Source of the DNA: an uncultured Clostridia bacterium
GTDB taxonomy: Bacteria > Bacillota > Clostridia > Christensenellales > Aristaeellaceae
NCBI GenBank assembly: GCA_947596085.1
Contig: CANQEW010000005.1
Span: 1-64,000, forward strand
Direction of reading: 5' to 3'
Length of the DNA: 64,000 nucleotides
The notes under the pieces were generated by a model. It ran no database searches. It saw only the letters and a list, made by a program, of their open reading frames with translations, and was not told the DNA's origin. Below are positions 31,914-40,222 of the stretch, one piece after another (the stretch's first letter is position 1; each line of letters opens with the position of its first letter). Position numbers and translations under genes: made by a program.

Positions 31914-32447
31914 GTGGACGGACTGATCGCCCTGTTCATCATCATCGGCATCGTCAACGCCGTCACCTCCTCCAGCAAAAAGAAGAAGCGGAAGGCGGAA
32001 AAGCGCGCGTTCCGGGCCGCGCGGCGGGCGCAGGCCGGGCGAACGCCGCCTATGGCCGCGGCACAGACTGCCGGGGAATTCATTCCGCCGCGTGAGGTCG
32101 CGCCACGGACGGAAGCGGCAAGGGCCGTCCAGCCGCAAGCAGCCGCGCCCCATGCGGAAGCGGCAAGGCCCGCCCAACCGCAAGTAGTCGCGCCGGAGCG
32201 CGCGCCCCGGCCCATTGAGCCCGTCCGCGACGGCGAGGGGAGAACCTCCACGCAAGGCGAGAGCGAGGCAGAGCACGACGAACACCGCCGCCAGGTGCGC
32301 GCCGAGGAGGCGCGGCTCCGCCAGGCGCGCGAGGTGCTGCGCGATTCGCGCGCGGAGTATCTGAGAAAGCTCCGAACCGCCGTGGTCATGAGCGAGGTAT
32401 TGAACAAACCCGTATCGCTGCGCCCGAGAACGGGATTGCACCGATAG
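31914..32447 (+). CDS. Third gene of the flotillin operon, unknown function
   Basis: 177 residues starting with GTG. A short membrane helix (about 3-17, LIALFIIIGIVNAV) is followed directly by a Lys/Arg cluster (KKKKRKAEKR), giving an inside-facing anchor. Next comes a low-complexity Pro/Ala/Gln region with an imperfect internal repeat (EAARAVQPQAAAPHAEAARPAQPQ), then a charged helical segment (about 115-155). I recognise no family. Its position 36 bases after floA and before the operon terminator suggests a membrane-tethered accessory or scaffold-binding protein. The low-complexity centre is likely disordered. Confidence 0.75.
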   Translation: MDGLIALFIIIGIVNAVTSSSKKKKRKAEKRAFRAARRAQAGRTPPMAAAQTAGEFIPPREVAPRTEAARAVQPQAAAPHAEAARPAQPQVVAPERAPRPIEPVRDGEGRTSTQGESEAEHDEHRRQVRAEEARLRQAREVLRDSRAEYLRKLRTAVVMSEVLNKPVSLRPRTGLHR

Positions 32448-32457
32448 AGCCCATCGG

Positions 32458-32487
32458 GGCCGCCGCAGAGTCTGCGGCGGCCTTTTT
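32458..32487 (+). terminator. Terminator of the nfeD-floA operon
   Basis: GGCCGCCGC (32458-32466) pairs with GCGGCGGCC (32474-32482), followed by TTTTTC. A textbook intrinsic terminator. Confidence 0.9.
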
Positions 32488-32612
32488 CAATCCGGCCGGA
32501 TTTGGTCGATCCATCCTCCCCGCGCGCCCTCCCCCGCCGGTGGGCGCGGGAAAGCTTCGCCAATTTTTCACAAGATTGTCCAGTTTCGCCGCCCACGTTC
32601 GGGCGACGGCGA

Positions 32613-32641
32613 TTGAAAGCGGCGCGAAAAAGCGATATAAT
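32613..32641 (+). promoter_or_regulatory. Sigma-A promoter of the LCP gene
   Basis: TTGAAA (32613-32618), a 17-base spacer and TATAAT (32636-32641). Confidence 0.85.
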
Positions 32642-32688
32642 GAGACTATCCATATTTGTCAATTCCCTTACGAAAGGAAGGTTGTCCC

Positions 32689-34059
32689 TTGCCTGAATAT
32701 CGCTCCTATGACCGCGATCCGCGTCAGCCCATTCATACGAATTCCACCGTCAGCGGCCCCCAGCCGGGCATTCGGCGCGCTTCCGGCGCGTCCCGGCCCG
32801 CTCCGCGCCCGCAGGGCGCGCGTCCCGCGCCGCGTCCGCAGAATCGGAGGCCCGCGGGAAGCCGGCCGCCCCAGGGCCGCCGTCCCGCGCCGCGCCGCCG
32901 CAGGCGGGGCGTGCAGCCGCGCTTCTTCGCATTCGTAGCGGTGGCCGTCGTTCTGGTCATCGCGCTGGTATTTGCCATCGGCGGCGGCAGAGACAAGCCG
33001 GTCGAGGTGCAAAGCCTTCCCAGCGTCGCGCCAAACGGCGGTATGAGCAACGTCACCATCTCCAGCCAGACGCCGGATCCCAACGCGCCGCAGACGGCCG
33101 CGCCCATGACCGCGCCGGACGCGAACGCTTTCGCAGCCGATGACGAGGAGCAGGATAACGTGCCCGTCATTTCCGCCGCCGAGCAGGTGCAGGTATCCCC
33201 GGAGCAGCTGAACGTCAACACCGCGCTGCCCAGCGAGTGGCTGAATGTACTGCTTCTGGGCACGGACGAGCGCAACCTCAACGAGCCCGCGCGCACGGAT
33301 ACCATGATCATCGCGTCCATCAACACCACCACGGGCGCGGTCAAACTGACCTCGCTGCTGCGCGATACCGCCGTAAAGTTCACCGATCTTCCAAACGCGG
33401 AATACAACAACCAATACTTCCGCCTGAACGCGGCCAACTACTTCGGCGGCCCGCTGTACGCGATCAAGACCATTAATCAGTGCTTCAACATGAACATCCA
33501 ATACTACGCCTCGGTCAACTTCTACGGCTTCACCCGCATCGCCGAGGCGCTGGGCGGCATCGACGTGGATCTGACCGAAGCCGAGATGAACGAGCTCAAC
33601 AAGAAGCAGTATCAGCAAGCCAAGGCCGCGCTGACCGCCGGCGTGGATGAATCCGGCATCATCAACGAGACGCTGACCACCTACGGCCCGAACACCCACT
33701 TGAACGGCCGCCAGACGCTGGCCTACGCCCGCATCCGCTACGTGGACAGCGACTTCGCCCGCACCGAGCGCCAGCGCGCGGTCATCGTCAAGCTGATGGA
33801 GAAGCTGCGCGGCAAGAGCGCGGCGGAGATCATCGCGCTGCTGATGAACCTGGCCGGCAACGTCACCACCAACATGGATCTGGAGACCGTCAGCCAGATC
33901 GCCGTCACGGTGCTCTCCAGCGGCCTCTCCAATGTGGACACGCTGCACCTGCCCAAGAGCGGCACCTACACCATCGAACGCCGCAATGATCAGGAGATGA
34001 TCTACGACACCGACTGGGAGAAGAACGCCCAGCTTCTGTACAACTTCATCTACGCGTAA
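32689..34059 (+). CDS. LytR-CpsA-Psr (LCP) family protein
   Basis: 456 residues from a TTG start. AAAGGAAGG ends seven bases before TTG 32689, while an in-frame ATG at 32656 has no ribosome site. A very basic, Pro/Arg-rich cytoplasmic tail (about 1-78) is followed by one membrane helix (about 82-102), a linker and the extracellular LCP domain (about 170-440). The domain holds LLLGTDER, RTDTMIIASIN, SLLRDT and the later ARIRYVDSDFARTERQR, whose Arg and Asp residues bind the pyrophosphate of the lipid substrate. LCP enzymes attach teichoic acids or capsule sugars to peptidoglycan. The long basic tail is unusual. Confidence 0.9.
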   Translation: MPEYRSYDRDPRQPIHTNSTVSGPQPGIRRASGASRPAPRPQGARPAPRPQNRRPAGSRPPQGRRPAPRRRRRGVQPRFFAFVAVAVVLVIALVFAIGGGRDKPVEVQSLPSVAPNGGMSNVTISSQTPDPNAPQTAAPMTAPDANAFAADDEEQDNVPVISAAEQVQVSPEQLNVNTALPSEWLNVLLLGTDERNLNEPARTDTMIIASINTTTGAVKLTSLLRDTAVKFTDLPNAEYNNQYFRLNAANYFGGPLYAIKTINQCFNMNIQYYASVNFYGFTRIAEALGGIDVDLTEAEMNELNKKQYQQAKAALTAGVDESGIINETLTTYGPNTHLNGRQTLAYARIRYVDSDFARTERQRAVIVKLMEKLRGKSAAEIIALLMNLAGNVTTNMDLETVSQIAVTVLSSGLSNVDTLHLPKSGTYTIERRNDQEMIYDTDWEKNAQLLYNFIYA

Positions 34060-34077
34060 GTGCCATCGCAAAGCCAG

Positions 34078-34101
34078 CCGCCCGAACGCATGTCCGGGCG
34101 G
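34078..34101 (+). terminator. Terminator after the LCP gene
   Basis: CCGCCCG (34078-34084) pairs with CGGGCGG (34095-34101), followed by CCTCGTTTATTG. Further small GC hairpins occur up to 34175, ahead of the convergent hydrolase gene. Confidence 0.65.
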
Positions 34102-34215
34102 CCTCGTTTATTGAATTACCTTACCGAGACCCACCGACTCAACGCCGGCGGTTCTCTGCCGCCGCCAGGGAAAGCATTTCCTGCCGCATCGCGTGGGGAA
34201 CGCTGTACGCGCGCT

Positions 34216-35130
34216 TCACCTCAGATGCGCGCAGAGGAAATCGACGCCCGCCGCCAACGCAGCCTCGCGGCCCTCGTCATAGATCATCTCAAAGCCGTGC
34301 ACCGACTTCTTGCCGCCGATCAGCACCAGCTCCGAAGTCGACTCCGCATAGGCCGTCTCCAGCGCTTCCACGGAGTACGTGTAGGGCACCGTCTTGTCGT
34401 TCAGGCCATGAATGATCATCACGTCGCCGGTGTAGCCGGCAATCTCGCCCATGAGATCCAAATCATAAGCATCGCGCGCATAGATCGCGCCGAGGGTGCC
34501 CATCGCGCTCTCGAAGGTATCGCCGGTGATTTCATTGATGTCCGAGACAAACTCGTGCAGGTCATCCACGATGCACAGCGCCGGATACACCAGCACCATC
34601 GCCTTCACCTCGTCCGGGCGTTTCGCCGCTGTCAGTGCGCTCACCGCGCCTCCCTGACTCTGGCCCAGCAGAAAGAGGCTCTCCGCATCCACGAAGGACT
34701 GGGCTTTCACGAAGTCCACCACCGAGTTGAGGTCGCTGACCTCGGTCAGCAGGGACATCTGCATATAATCGCCGTCGCTGGCGGAATTCATGCCCCCGCC
34801 GCAGAAGTCGAAGGCATAGGCCACGAAGCCCTGGGCGGTCACCGCCTCGGGCCACTTGGCGCGCTCCACCATGTCCGCTTTAGAGCCCAGACCATGACTC
34901 ATGACGACGGTGGGATAGGTCCGACTGGGGTCGAAGTTTTCGGGATAATAGAAGCGGCCAAAGATGTTCATCTCACCGTTCTTGCACCAGCGCACCTCGG
35001 AGCGGTATCCCTCGAGTTCGGTCACATATCCTTCCGCGAGCGTCGGGTCCGGCTCCTCCGCCTCCTCGGCCAGTGCAAACGCGCACAGCCCCAGCGCCAG
35101 CATCAACAGCATTGCCAACAGTTTTTCCAT
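34216..35130 (-). CDS. Secreted alpha/beta hydrolase
   Basis: 304 residues. A signal peptide ends at about residue 21 (LCAFALAEE), with no lipobox cysteine at the cleavage site. The mature part is an alpha/beta hydrolase: MSHGLGSKAD near the oxyanion region, nucleophile Ser in GQSQGG (about 157), Asp in IIHGLNDKTVP and His in SVHGFEM, giving a complete catalytic triad. An acyl or ester substrate is likely but cannot be named. I chose the ATG at 35130 because AGGGGAGG precedes it; the earlier ATG would extend the signal peptide oddly. It is a single gene, convergent with the LCP gene. Confidence 0.85.
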   Translation of the reverse strand: MEKLLAMLLMLALGLCAFALAEEAEEPDPTLAEGYVTELEGYRSEVRWCKNGEMNIFGRFYYPENFDPSRTYPTVVMSHGLGSKADMVERAKWPEAVTAQGFVAYAFDFCGGGMNSASDGDYMQMSLLTEVSDLNSVVDFVKAQSFVDAESLFLLGQSQGGAVSALTAAKRPDEVKAMVLVYPALCIVDDLHEFVSDINEITGDTFESAMGTLGAIYARDAYDLDLMGEIAGYTGDVMIIHGLNDKTVPYTYSVEALETAYAESTSELVLIGGKKSVHGFEMIYDEGREAALAAGVDFLCAHLR

Positions 35131-35365
35131 GGTGATTCCTCCCCTTTGCACTTTATGCTTCAATCATACCACATTTTTCATTCCGCAGATGCAAATGCGC
35201 GCCAACGGTCGAGGAACGTGCGCAGACGGTCGCCATCCACGACGCGCTCCAAAACCAACGCTCGCAACCGCGAACTCGCGTCATCCCCGGGCAATACGTA
35301 CAACCCTTCCGATATAAAGAGCTTTGCAGCTATCGCAATGCGCCGGAATCCGTCAATCTCCGCCC

Positions 35366-35394
35366 TTGCAAAGCGCTGGTAAATCGGTTATAAT
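35366..35394 (+). promoter_or_regulatory. Sigma-A promoter of the CBS gene
   Basis: TTGCAA (35366-35371), a 17-base spacer and TATAAT (35389-35394), about 22 bases before the gene. The rest of 35131-35365 shows no feature I can support. Confidence 0.8.
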
Positions 35395-35416
35395 GCATAT
35401 ACAAGGAGGTGACTCC

Positions 35417-35830
35417 ATGAACGTAGCTTTCTTCCTGAAGCCCAAATCCGAGGTGTTCTACCTCCAGGACAGCATGCCGCTGGCCCGCGCGCTGCACCAG
35501 ATGCGGCTGAGCGGCTACACCTCCGTGCCGGTGATCGACCGGGACGGCCGCTACGTCGGCGCGGTGAACGAGGGCGACTTTCTGCGCGCGCTGGCGCGCA
35601 CGGACGGCGAACACCTGCAGCTCGCCATCGCGTCCGACGCGGAGTGCAAGCGCGTGCGCGACATCCTGAGCCGGGACCGCAACCCCTCCGGCCGCATCGA
35701 CGAGCCCGTGGAGGTGTTGGTGTCCCGCACCGCCGGACAGAACTTCCTGCCCATCGTGGACGATCGCGGCGTGTTCATCGGCATTGTGACCCGCCGCAAC
35801 GTGATCCGCTACTTCCTCGAATCGAGATAG
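35417..35830 (+). CDS. CBS-domain protein
   Basis: 137 residues, essentially one pair of CBS domains (Bateman module) and nothing else. The first repeat holds SGYTSVPVIDRDGRYVGAVNEGDFLRAL (about 32-59), the second QNFLPIVDDRGVFIGIVTRRNVIRYFLE (about 108-135). Such stand-alone modules bind adenine nucleotides or c-di-AMP and regulate partner proteins; CBS proteins of the CbpB type are c-di-AMP receptors in Firmicutes. AAGGAGGTGA precedes the ATG. It is a single-gene unit between its own promoter and a strong terminator. Confidence 0.85.
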   Translation: MNVAFFLKPKSEVFYLQDSMPLARALHQMRLSGYTSVPVIDRDGRYVGAVNEGDFLRALARTDGEHLQLAIASDAECKRVRDILSRDRNPSGRIDEPVEVLVSRTAGQNFLPIVDDRGVFIGIVTRRNVIRYFLESR

Positions 35831-35843
35831 AGAACGCTTGCGA

Positions 35844-35878
35844 AAGGGCGCGGCTCCCGTCGCTGGAGCCGCGCCCTT
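35844..35878 (+). terminator. Terminator of the CBS gene
   Basis: AAGGGCGCGGCTCC (35844-35857) and GGAGCCGCGCCCTT (35865-35878): 14 perfect pairs, 7-base loop. Confidence 0.85.
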
Positions 35879-35923
35879 CTGCGAGCCGCGTTACCCGAGA
35901 CAAATTCCCCGGAGGGAACTGCA

Positions 35924-37237
35924 ATGGAATTGATCCTCTCCTTCGCGATCTTCATGGCGGCCATGATCGTCAGCCTGATTCGCGGCGTGACCATGGCGCT
36001 GCCCCTGGCGCTGGGCCTCGCCTGCTTCGCCGTCGTGGCGCTGCGGCGGGGCTTTCCCCTAGGGGATGTGGCGCGGATGTTCGCGAAGGGCGCGTGGGAG
36101 TCGCGCGTGGTGGTGATCGTGATGCTGCTGATCGGCTGCCTGACCGCGCTCTGGCGGCAGACCGGCACCATCGCCTTCTTCACCTACTACGGCGTGAAGC
36201 TGATCCCGCCCGCACTGTTTCTGCCGGCGGCGTTCGCGTTGAGCGCGCTGATGAGCTACGCGCTGGGCACCTGCTTCGGCGTGGCGGCCACCATCGGCGT
36301 GATTCTGATGACCATCGCCCGGGCCAGCGGCGTGAACCTCGCGCTGGTGGGCGGCGCGGTGATGTCCGGGCTGTACGTGGGCGACCGGGGCTCCCCCGCC
36401 GCCTCCAGCGCGAGCCTCGTGGCCAACGAGACGCGCACCGACGTGAGCGAAAACATCCGACTGATGCTGCCCTCGTCCATCCTGCCGCTGGCGCTGTGCG
36501 CGCTGCTCTATCTGGCGCTGTCGCGCTTCGCGCGCCCGGAGGCGGTGGACGGCAGCCTGATCGCGAGCTTTGGCGAGGAGTTCCGTCTCTCCCCCTGGTG
36601 CCTGCTGCCCACGATTCTGCTGCTGGCGCCGGCCTTCGCGGGGCTGGACATCAAGCGGGTCATGGCCGTCAACATCGCCGCCTCCGCCGCGCTGGCGCTT
36701 CTGCTGCAGGGCGCGGCCCTTCCGGACGTGCTGCGCATGACGGTGATGGGCTACGTCCCCCGCGACGCGGCGCTCGCGCCCATCCTCTCGGGCGGCGGCG
36801 CGGTTTCCATGCTGGAGGTGGAGGCGCTGTTGCTGCTCTCCAGCGGCCTGTCCGGCATCTTTGAGGGCACGCGGATGCTCGCCTCCGTGGAGGGCGCGTT
36901 CGAGCGGCTCGCCCGGAGGGCCGGCCGCTTCCCGGCGATGGTCGCCGCGAGCCTGCTCGCCTCCGCCGTGTTCTGCAACCAGACCATCGGCGTCATCATG
37001 TGCCGCCAGTGCATGTCGCGCTGCTACGGCTCCGACCACGCGGGCCGGCTCGATTTGATGCTCGACATCGAAAACTCCGTGATCACGCTGGCGGGGCTGG
37101 TGCCCTGGTGCATCGCGTGCGGCGTGCCCCTCAGGATGATGGGCTGCGGATTGAGCGCGCTGCCTTTCGCCGCCTATCTGTACCTGATTCCGCTGTGCTG
37201 GCAGTTTTCGCTGATGAAGCGCCGCCGCGCGGCATAG
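35924..37237 (+). CDS. NhaC-family sodium/proton antiporter
   Basis: 437 residues with about 11-12 membrane helices. Family features include ALGTCFGVAATIGVIL (about 106-121), SGLYVGDRGSPAASSASLVA near 148-167, and the later CNQTIGVIMCRQ and DIENSVITLAGLVPW. NhaC proteins exchange Na+ for H+ or exchange small metabolites (malate/lactate type). RBS CCGGAGGGAA precedes the ATG. It is followed after 38 bases by the CDF transporter and probably cotranscribed with it, so the two may form an ion-homeostasis pair. The exchanged ion is not determined by sequence. Confidence 0.85.
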   Translation: MELILSFAIFMAAMIVSLIRGVTMALPLALGLACFAVVALRRGFPLGDVARMFAKGAWESRVVVIVMLLIGCLTALWRQTGTIAFFTYYGVKLIPPALFLPAAFALSALMSYALGTCFGVAATIGVILMTIARASGVNLALVGGAVMSGLYVGDRGSPAASSASLVANETRTDVSENIRLMLPSSILPLALCALLYLALSRFARPEAVDGSLIASFGEEFRLSPWCLLPTILLLAPAFAGLDIKRVMAVNIAASAALALLLQGAALPDVLRMTVMGYVPRDAALAPILSGGGAVSMLEVEALLLLSSGLSGIFEGTRMLASVEGAFERLARRAGRFPAMVAASLLASAVFCNQTIGVIMCRQCMSRCYGSDHAGRLDLMLDIENSVITLAGLVPWCIACGVPLRMMGCGLSALPFAAYLYLIPLCWQFSLMKRRRAA

Positions 37238-37275
37238 ACTGACAAAAACGCCAAACGGCCGAGGGTGAACATTCA

Positions 37276-38427
37276 ATGATCCGCTTTCTCGCAAAAAGAA
37301 TCATAAAGGACAGCCAACAGACCGGTGATCCGTCGGTGCGCCGGGCCTGGGGCGCGCTCTGCGGCGCGGTAGGCATACTGCTCAACCTCCTGCTCTTCGG
37401 CGGGAAGGCGCTGGCCGGAGCGGTCAGCGGCTCCATCGCCGTGACGGCGGACGCGTTCAACAACCTGTCCGACGCGCTCTCGTCGGTCATCGCCCTCTCG
37501 GGCTTCTGGCTCTCGGCGCGCAGGCCCGACCGCGATCATCCCTACGGCCACCGCCGCTACGAGTACATCGCCGGACTGATCGTCTCGCTGGCGATTCTGC
37601 TGATGGGGCTCAATCTGGCGCGCGACTGCGTGGGGCGCATTCTCTCCCCCGCGCCGGTGGAGTTCGGCGCGCTTCCGGCCTGCATCCTGGCCGTCTCAAT
37701 CCTCGTCAAGCTCTACATGGCGCTCTACAACCGCTCGATCGGGCGGGAGATTCAGTCCGCAACGCTCGCGGCCACGGCCACGGACAGCCTTTCCGACGCG
37801 GTTGCGACGACGGCGGTGCTCGCATCAATGCTGATCGCGCACTTCACCGGGCGCAACATTGACGCCTGGGCCGGCGCGGCGGTGTCGCTGCTGATCCTCT
37901 GGGCGGGCATAAGCTCCCTCCGGGAGACGATCAGCCCGCTGCTGGGCAAGGCTCCCGACCCCGAATTCGTGCGCCGCGTGGAGGAGATCGTGACCGCCTG
38001 CCCGGAGATTCTGGGCATGCACGATTTGATGGTGCACGACTACGGCGCGGGCCGGGCGGTGATCTCCCTGCACGCCGAGGTGCGCGCCGACGGCGAGCTG
38101 ATGGCGCTGCACGAGGCCATCGACCAGGTGGAACGCCGCCTGCGGGATGAGCTGGGCTGCTCCGCCACCATCCACATGGACCCCGTGTCCGTCAGCGATG
38201 AGGACGGCGCGCTGCGGGAGCGCATCGAAGCCCGCGCCCGCGAGGAACTCGGGCGGGGCGTGAACCTGCACGACTTCCGCCGCGAGTCCGGCGCGCAGCT
38301 CTCCTTCGACGCCGCCATCCCCTATGAACTCTCCATGAGCGACGAGGACGCGTGCGCCGTTCTGACGCGCATCGCCCGCGATCTGTGCCCGGAGTGCGAG
38401 CCTCAGATCACGGTAGATCGCGTATAA
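37276..38427 (+). CDS. Cation diffusion facilitator (CDF) transporter
   Basis: 383 residues: six membrane helices (about 28-215) and a cytosolic ferredoxin-like domain (about 220-383, longer than the usual 90-residue domain). The metal-site motifs are DAFNNLSDA in helix 2 and TDSLSDA in helix 5, both of the (D/N)xxxD type, and the DHPYGHRRYEY loop is typical of CDF proteins. These export Zn2+, Mn2+, Fe2+ or Co2+ by proton antiport. The N rather than H in the first motif argues against a strict Zn type and fits Mn-like members, but this is weak evidence. Confidence 0.88.
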   Translation: MIRFLAKRIIKDSQQTGDPSVRRAWGALCGAVGILLNLLLFGGKALAGAVSGSIAVTADAFNNLSDALSSVIALSGFWLSARRPDRDHPYGHRRYEYIAGLIVSLAILLMGLNLARDCVGRILSPAPVEFGALPACILAVSILVKLYMALYNRSIGREIQSATLAATATDSLSDAVATTAVLASMLIAHFTGRNIDAWAGAAVSLLILWAGISSLRETISPLLGKAPDPEFVRRVEEIVTACPEILGMHDLMVHDYGAGRAVISLHAEVRADGELMALHEAIDQVERRLRDELGCSATIHMDPVSVSDEDGALRERIEARAREELGRGVNLHDFRRESGAQLSFDAAIPYELSMSDEDACAVLTRIARDLCPECEPQITVDRV

Positions 38428-38454
38428 CTTTCATCTGACACACCGCACATGGAA

Positions 38455-38492
38455 CAGCGCCCATCCGAACATGATCGTTCGGATGGGCGCTG
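38455..38492. terminator. Bidirectional terminator between CDF and aroE genes
   Basis: CAGCGCCCATCCGAAC (38455-38470) and GTTCGGATGGGCGCTG (38477-38492): 16 perfect pairs, 6-base loop, between convergent genes. Confidence 0.8.
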
Positions 38493-38508
38493 CCGTTGTA
38501 CTCGGAGG

Positions 38509-39369
38509 TTATGCCTCCTCAAATTCCCGCTTCAGCGCATCGTACATCACGTCGCGGGGCGCCTTCTCGCCCGTCCAGAGCTCAAAGTTCAGCGCGCCCT
38601 GGTTGACCAGCATGCCCAATCCCGTGAGCACGCGCGCGCCGCGCGCCTCCGCCTTCTTCAGAAACAACGGCATCGCGGGGTTGAACACCACGTCGCAGAC
38701 CAGCATACCCGGCGCGATGTCCTCGTAGCGCACGTCGGGGCACGCGTCCACGTCGGGGAACAGCCCCACGCAGGTGGCATTGATCAGGATGTCCGTGTCC
38801 GCCGGAATGGCCGCCGTGCCCCGCCAGGGCAGGTAATCCGCCCGCGCGGGCGTGTTCTCGGCAATGGTGCGAACCAGCTCCGCGCCGCGGCCTTCGTTTC
38901 GGTTGATGATATGGATCGCCGCCGCGCCCGCCAGCGCGCACTCCACGCCGATGGCCTTCGCCGCGCCGCCAGCGCCCAGTATGGTCACGACCTTACCCGT
39001 GAGCGATTCACCCGCGTCGGTCAGGGAGCGCACGAAGCCCTTGCCATCGGTGTTCTCGCCGATCAGCCTGCCGTCGCGCGCGATCACGGTGTTCACCGCG
39101 CCGATGATGCGCGCCGCCTCGCTCAGCTCGTCCAGATACTGAATGACCTCGATCTTGTGGGGCATGGTGAGGTTCACGCCGCGCATTCCCACCGCGCGCA
39201 TGCCACGAATCGCGTCGGCCAGATCCTCCACCGCCACGCGGCAGGTGAGGTAGCGCCAGTCCAGCCCGGCGGCGGCAAAGCCCGCCTCCTCCAGCACGCC
39301 GGTGGGGTTGCCGTCCACCGGATCGCCGAACACGCCCACGAGCTCGGCCCGATAGTTCTTATCCGCCAT
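38509..39369 (-). CDS. aroE: Shikimate dehydrogenase
   Basis: 286 residues. It reduces 3-dehydroshikimate to shikimate with NADPH in aromatic amino-acid synthesis. Seen are the substrate region GNPTGVLEEAGF (a variant of the usual NPxxHN...), NLTMPHK with the catalytic Lys (about 68-74), NTVIARDGRLIGENTDGKGF (about 95-114) and the nucleotide-binding ILGAGGAAKAI (about 134-144). The variation at the shikimate-binding N-terminus (lacking SxS) means a quinate/shikimate dehydrogenase-like paralogue cannot be excluded. No other aro gene is nearby; it follows the DUF4867 gene by 19 bases. Confidence 0.85.
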   Translation of the reverse strand: MADKNYRAELVGVFGDPVDGNPTGVLEEAGFAAAGLDWRYLTCRVAVEDLADAIRGMRAVGMRGVNLTMPHKIEVIQYLDELSEAARIIGAVNTVIARDGRLIGENTDGKGFVRSLTDAGESLTGKVVTILGAGGAAKAIGVECALAGAAAIHIINRNEGRGAELVRTIAENTPARADYLPWRGTAAIPADTDILINATCVGLFPDVDACPDVRYEDIAPGMLVCDVVFNPAMPLFLKKAEARGARVLTGLGMLVNQGALNFELWTGEKAPRDVMYDALKREFEEA

Positions 39370-39388
39370 GTGGATCCCGCCTTCCGCG

Positions 39389-40018
39389 TCAGTCGTAGAT
39401 CGCGTGGTTCTCGCCCACCAGCGCGACCACCGCGCCGCCCTTGGCCTCCGGGGAGTCCGGATGCGGCAGCAGCCACTTGTTCGTAGCGGTCAACAGGCGC
39501 GACTCGCCCGCCGGATCGGGCTTGAATTTGAGCTCGGAATTCGTGCCCCGGGGCAGCACCACCACGCAGCGGAACTTGCCGCCCGCGTTGATCGGCGCGT
39601 AGTGCAGCGAGGTTCCATACACCTCGATCAGCGTTCCCTTCGGCGCGAGGAATGCCTCCACCTTGGCGGTGTCGTAGGTGTAGTTCTCGAAGTCGATGTC
39701 GCCCTCTTTGCCCAGCAGCAGGATCAGATCCGTGCAGGCCAGATTGACCTCGCTGTCGCGATGGTACTCCAGGCAGTTCATCACGTGATTGTCGCCGTTG
39801 CAGTAGCCGATTTCGATGGGCATGCCGCCGTAGAGCTGATCGGAGAACGCCTGGAAGATGGGCAGTGCCTCCAGCGCCGGGTCGGAGGCCACGTACACCG
39901 TGCCGCCGTCCGGGCAGGGCGTCTTCTCCATCGCCGCCTCGAGGGCCGCCAGATCGAAGCCTTTGATCACCTTGCCGTAGGGCGCGAACGCCGCGTCGAA
40001 CACCGATTGAATTTTCAT
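39389..40018 (-). CDS. DUF4867-family protein
   Basis: 209 residues, soluble. It has the sequence character of the DUF4867 family, a cupin-like fold of unknown function: EIGYCNGDNHVMNCLEYHRDSEVNLACTD in two blocks (about 70-100), LIEVYGTSLHYAP and KFRCVVVLPRG further on. Conserved His and Glu residues in the first block could bind a metal. The ATG at 40018 follows AAGGAGG by seven bases; a longer in-frame start crosses the -10 box (TATAAT at 40058-40053). It is probably cotranscribed with aroE, but a functional link is not evident. Confidence 0.75.
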   Translation of the reverse strand: MKIQSVFDAAFAPYGKVIKGFDLAALEAAMEKTPCPDGGTVYVASDPALEALPIFQAFSDQLYGGMPIEIGYCNGDNHVMNCLEYHRDSEVNLACTDLILLLGKEGDIDFENYTYDTAKVEAFLAPKGTLIEVYGTSLHYAPINAGGKFRCVVVLPRGTNSELKFKPDPAGESRLLTATNKWLLPHPDSPEAKGGAVVALVGENHAIYD

Positions 40019-40131
40019 GTGATTTCCTCCTTCGCGTTGATTTGCTGCTTCCATTATAAAGCATTTTCGCGAAAAAGTACAGCGCAAAATCTCAACCGAA
40101 ACTTCACTTACATCCGCCGCTCGCGCGATGC

Positions 40132-40137
40132 TATAAT
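40132..40137 (+). promoter_or_regulatory. -10 box of the MATE gene
   Basis: TATAAT at 40132-40137. A -35 is weak (CTTACA 19 bases upstream). Transcription would start near 40144, four bases before the leader hairpin. Confidence 0.6.
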
Positions 40138-40147
40138 AACCTCAACA

Positions 40148-40201
40148 GCGCGCTGCATCCACTGCGTAAGTCCAACTGGATGCGGCGCGCCGTTTTGTTT
40201 T
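40148..40201 (+). terminator. Terminator-like hairpin in the MATE leader
   Basis: GCGCGCTGCATCC (40148-40160) pairs with GGATGCGGCGCGC (40178-40190), 13 pairs with one T-G, loop 17 bases, followed by CGTTTTGTTTT. It lies between the promoter and the ribosome site, so it should stop transcription before the exporter unless relieved. No leader ORF can be seen. Confidence 0.65.
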
Positions 40202-40222
40202 GGCTTCAAGGAGGAAACAGAG

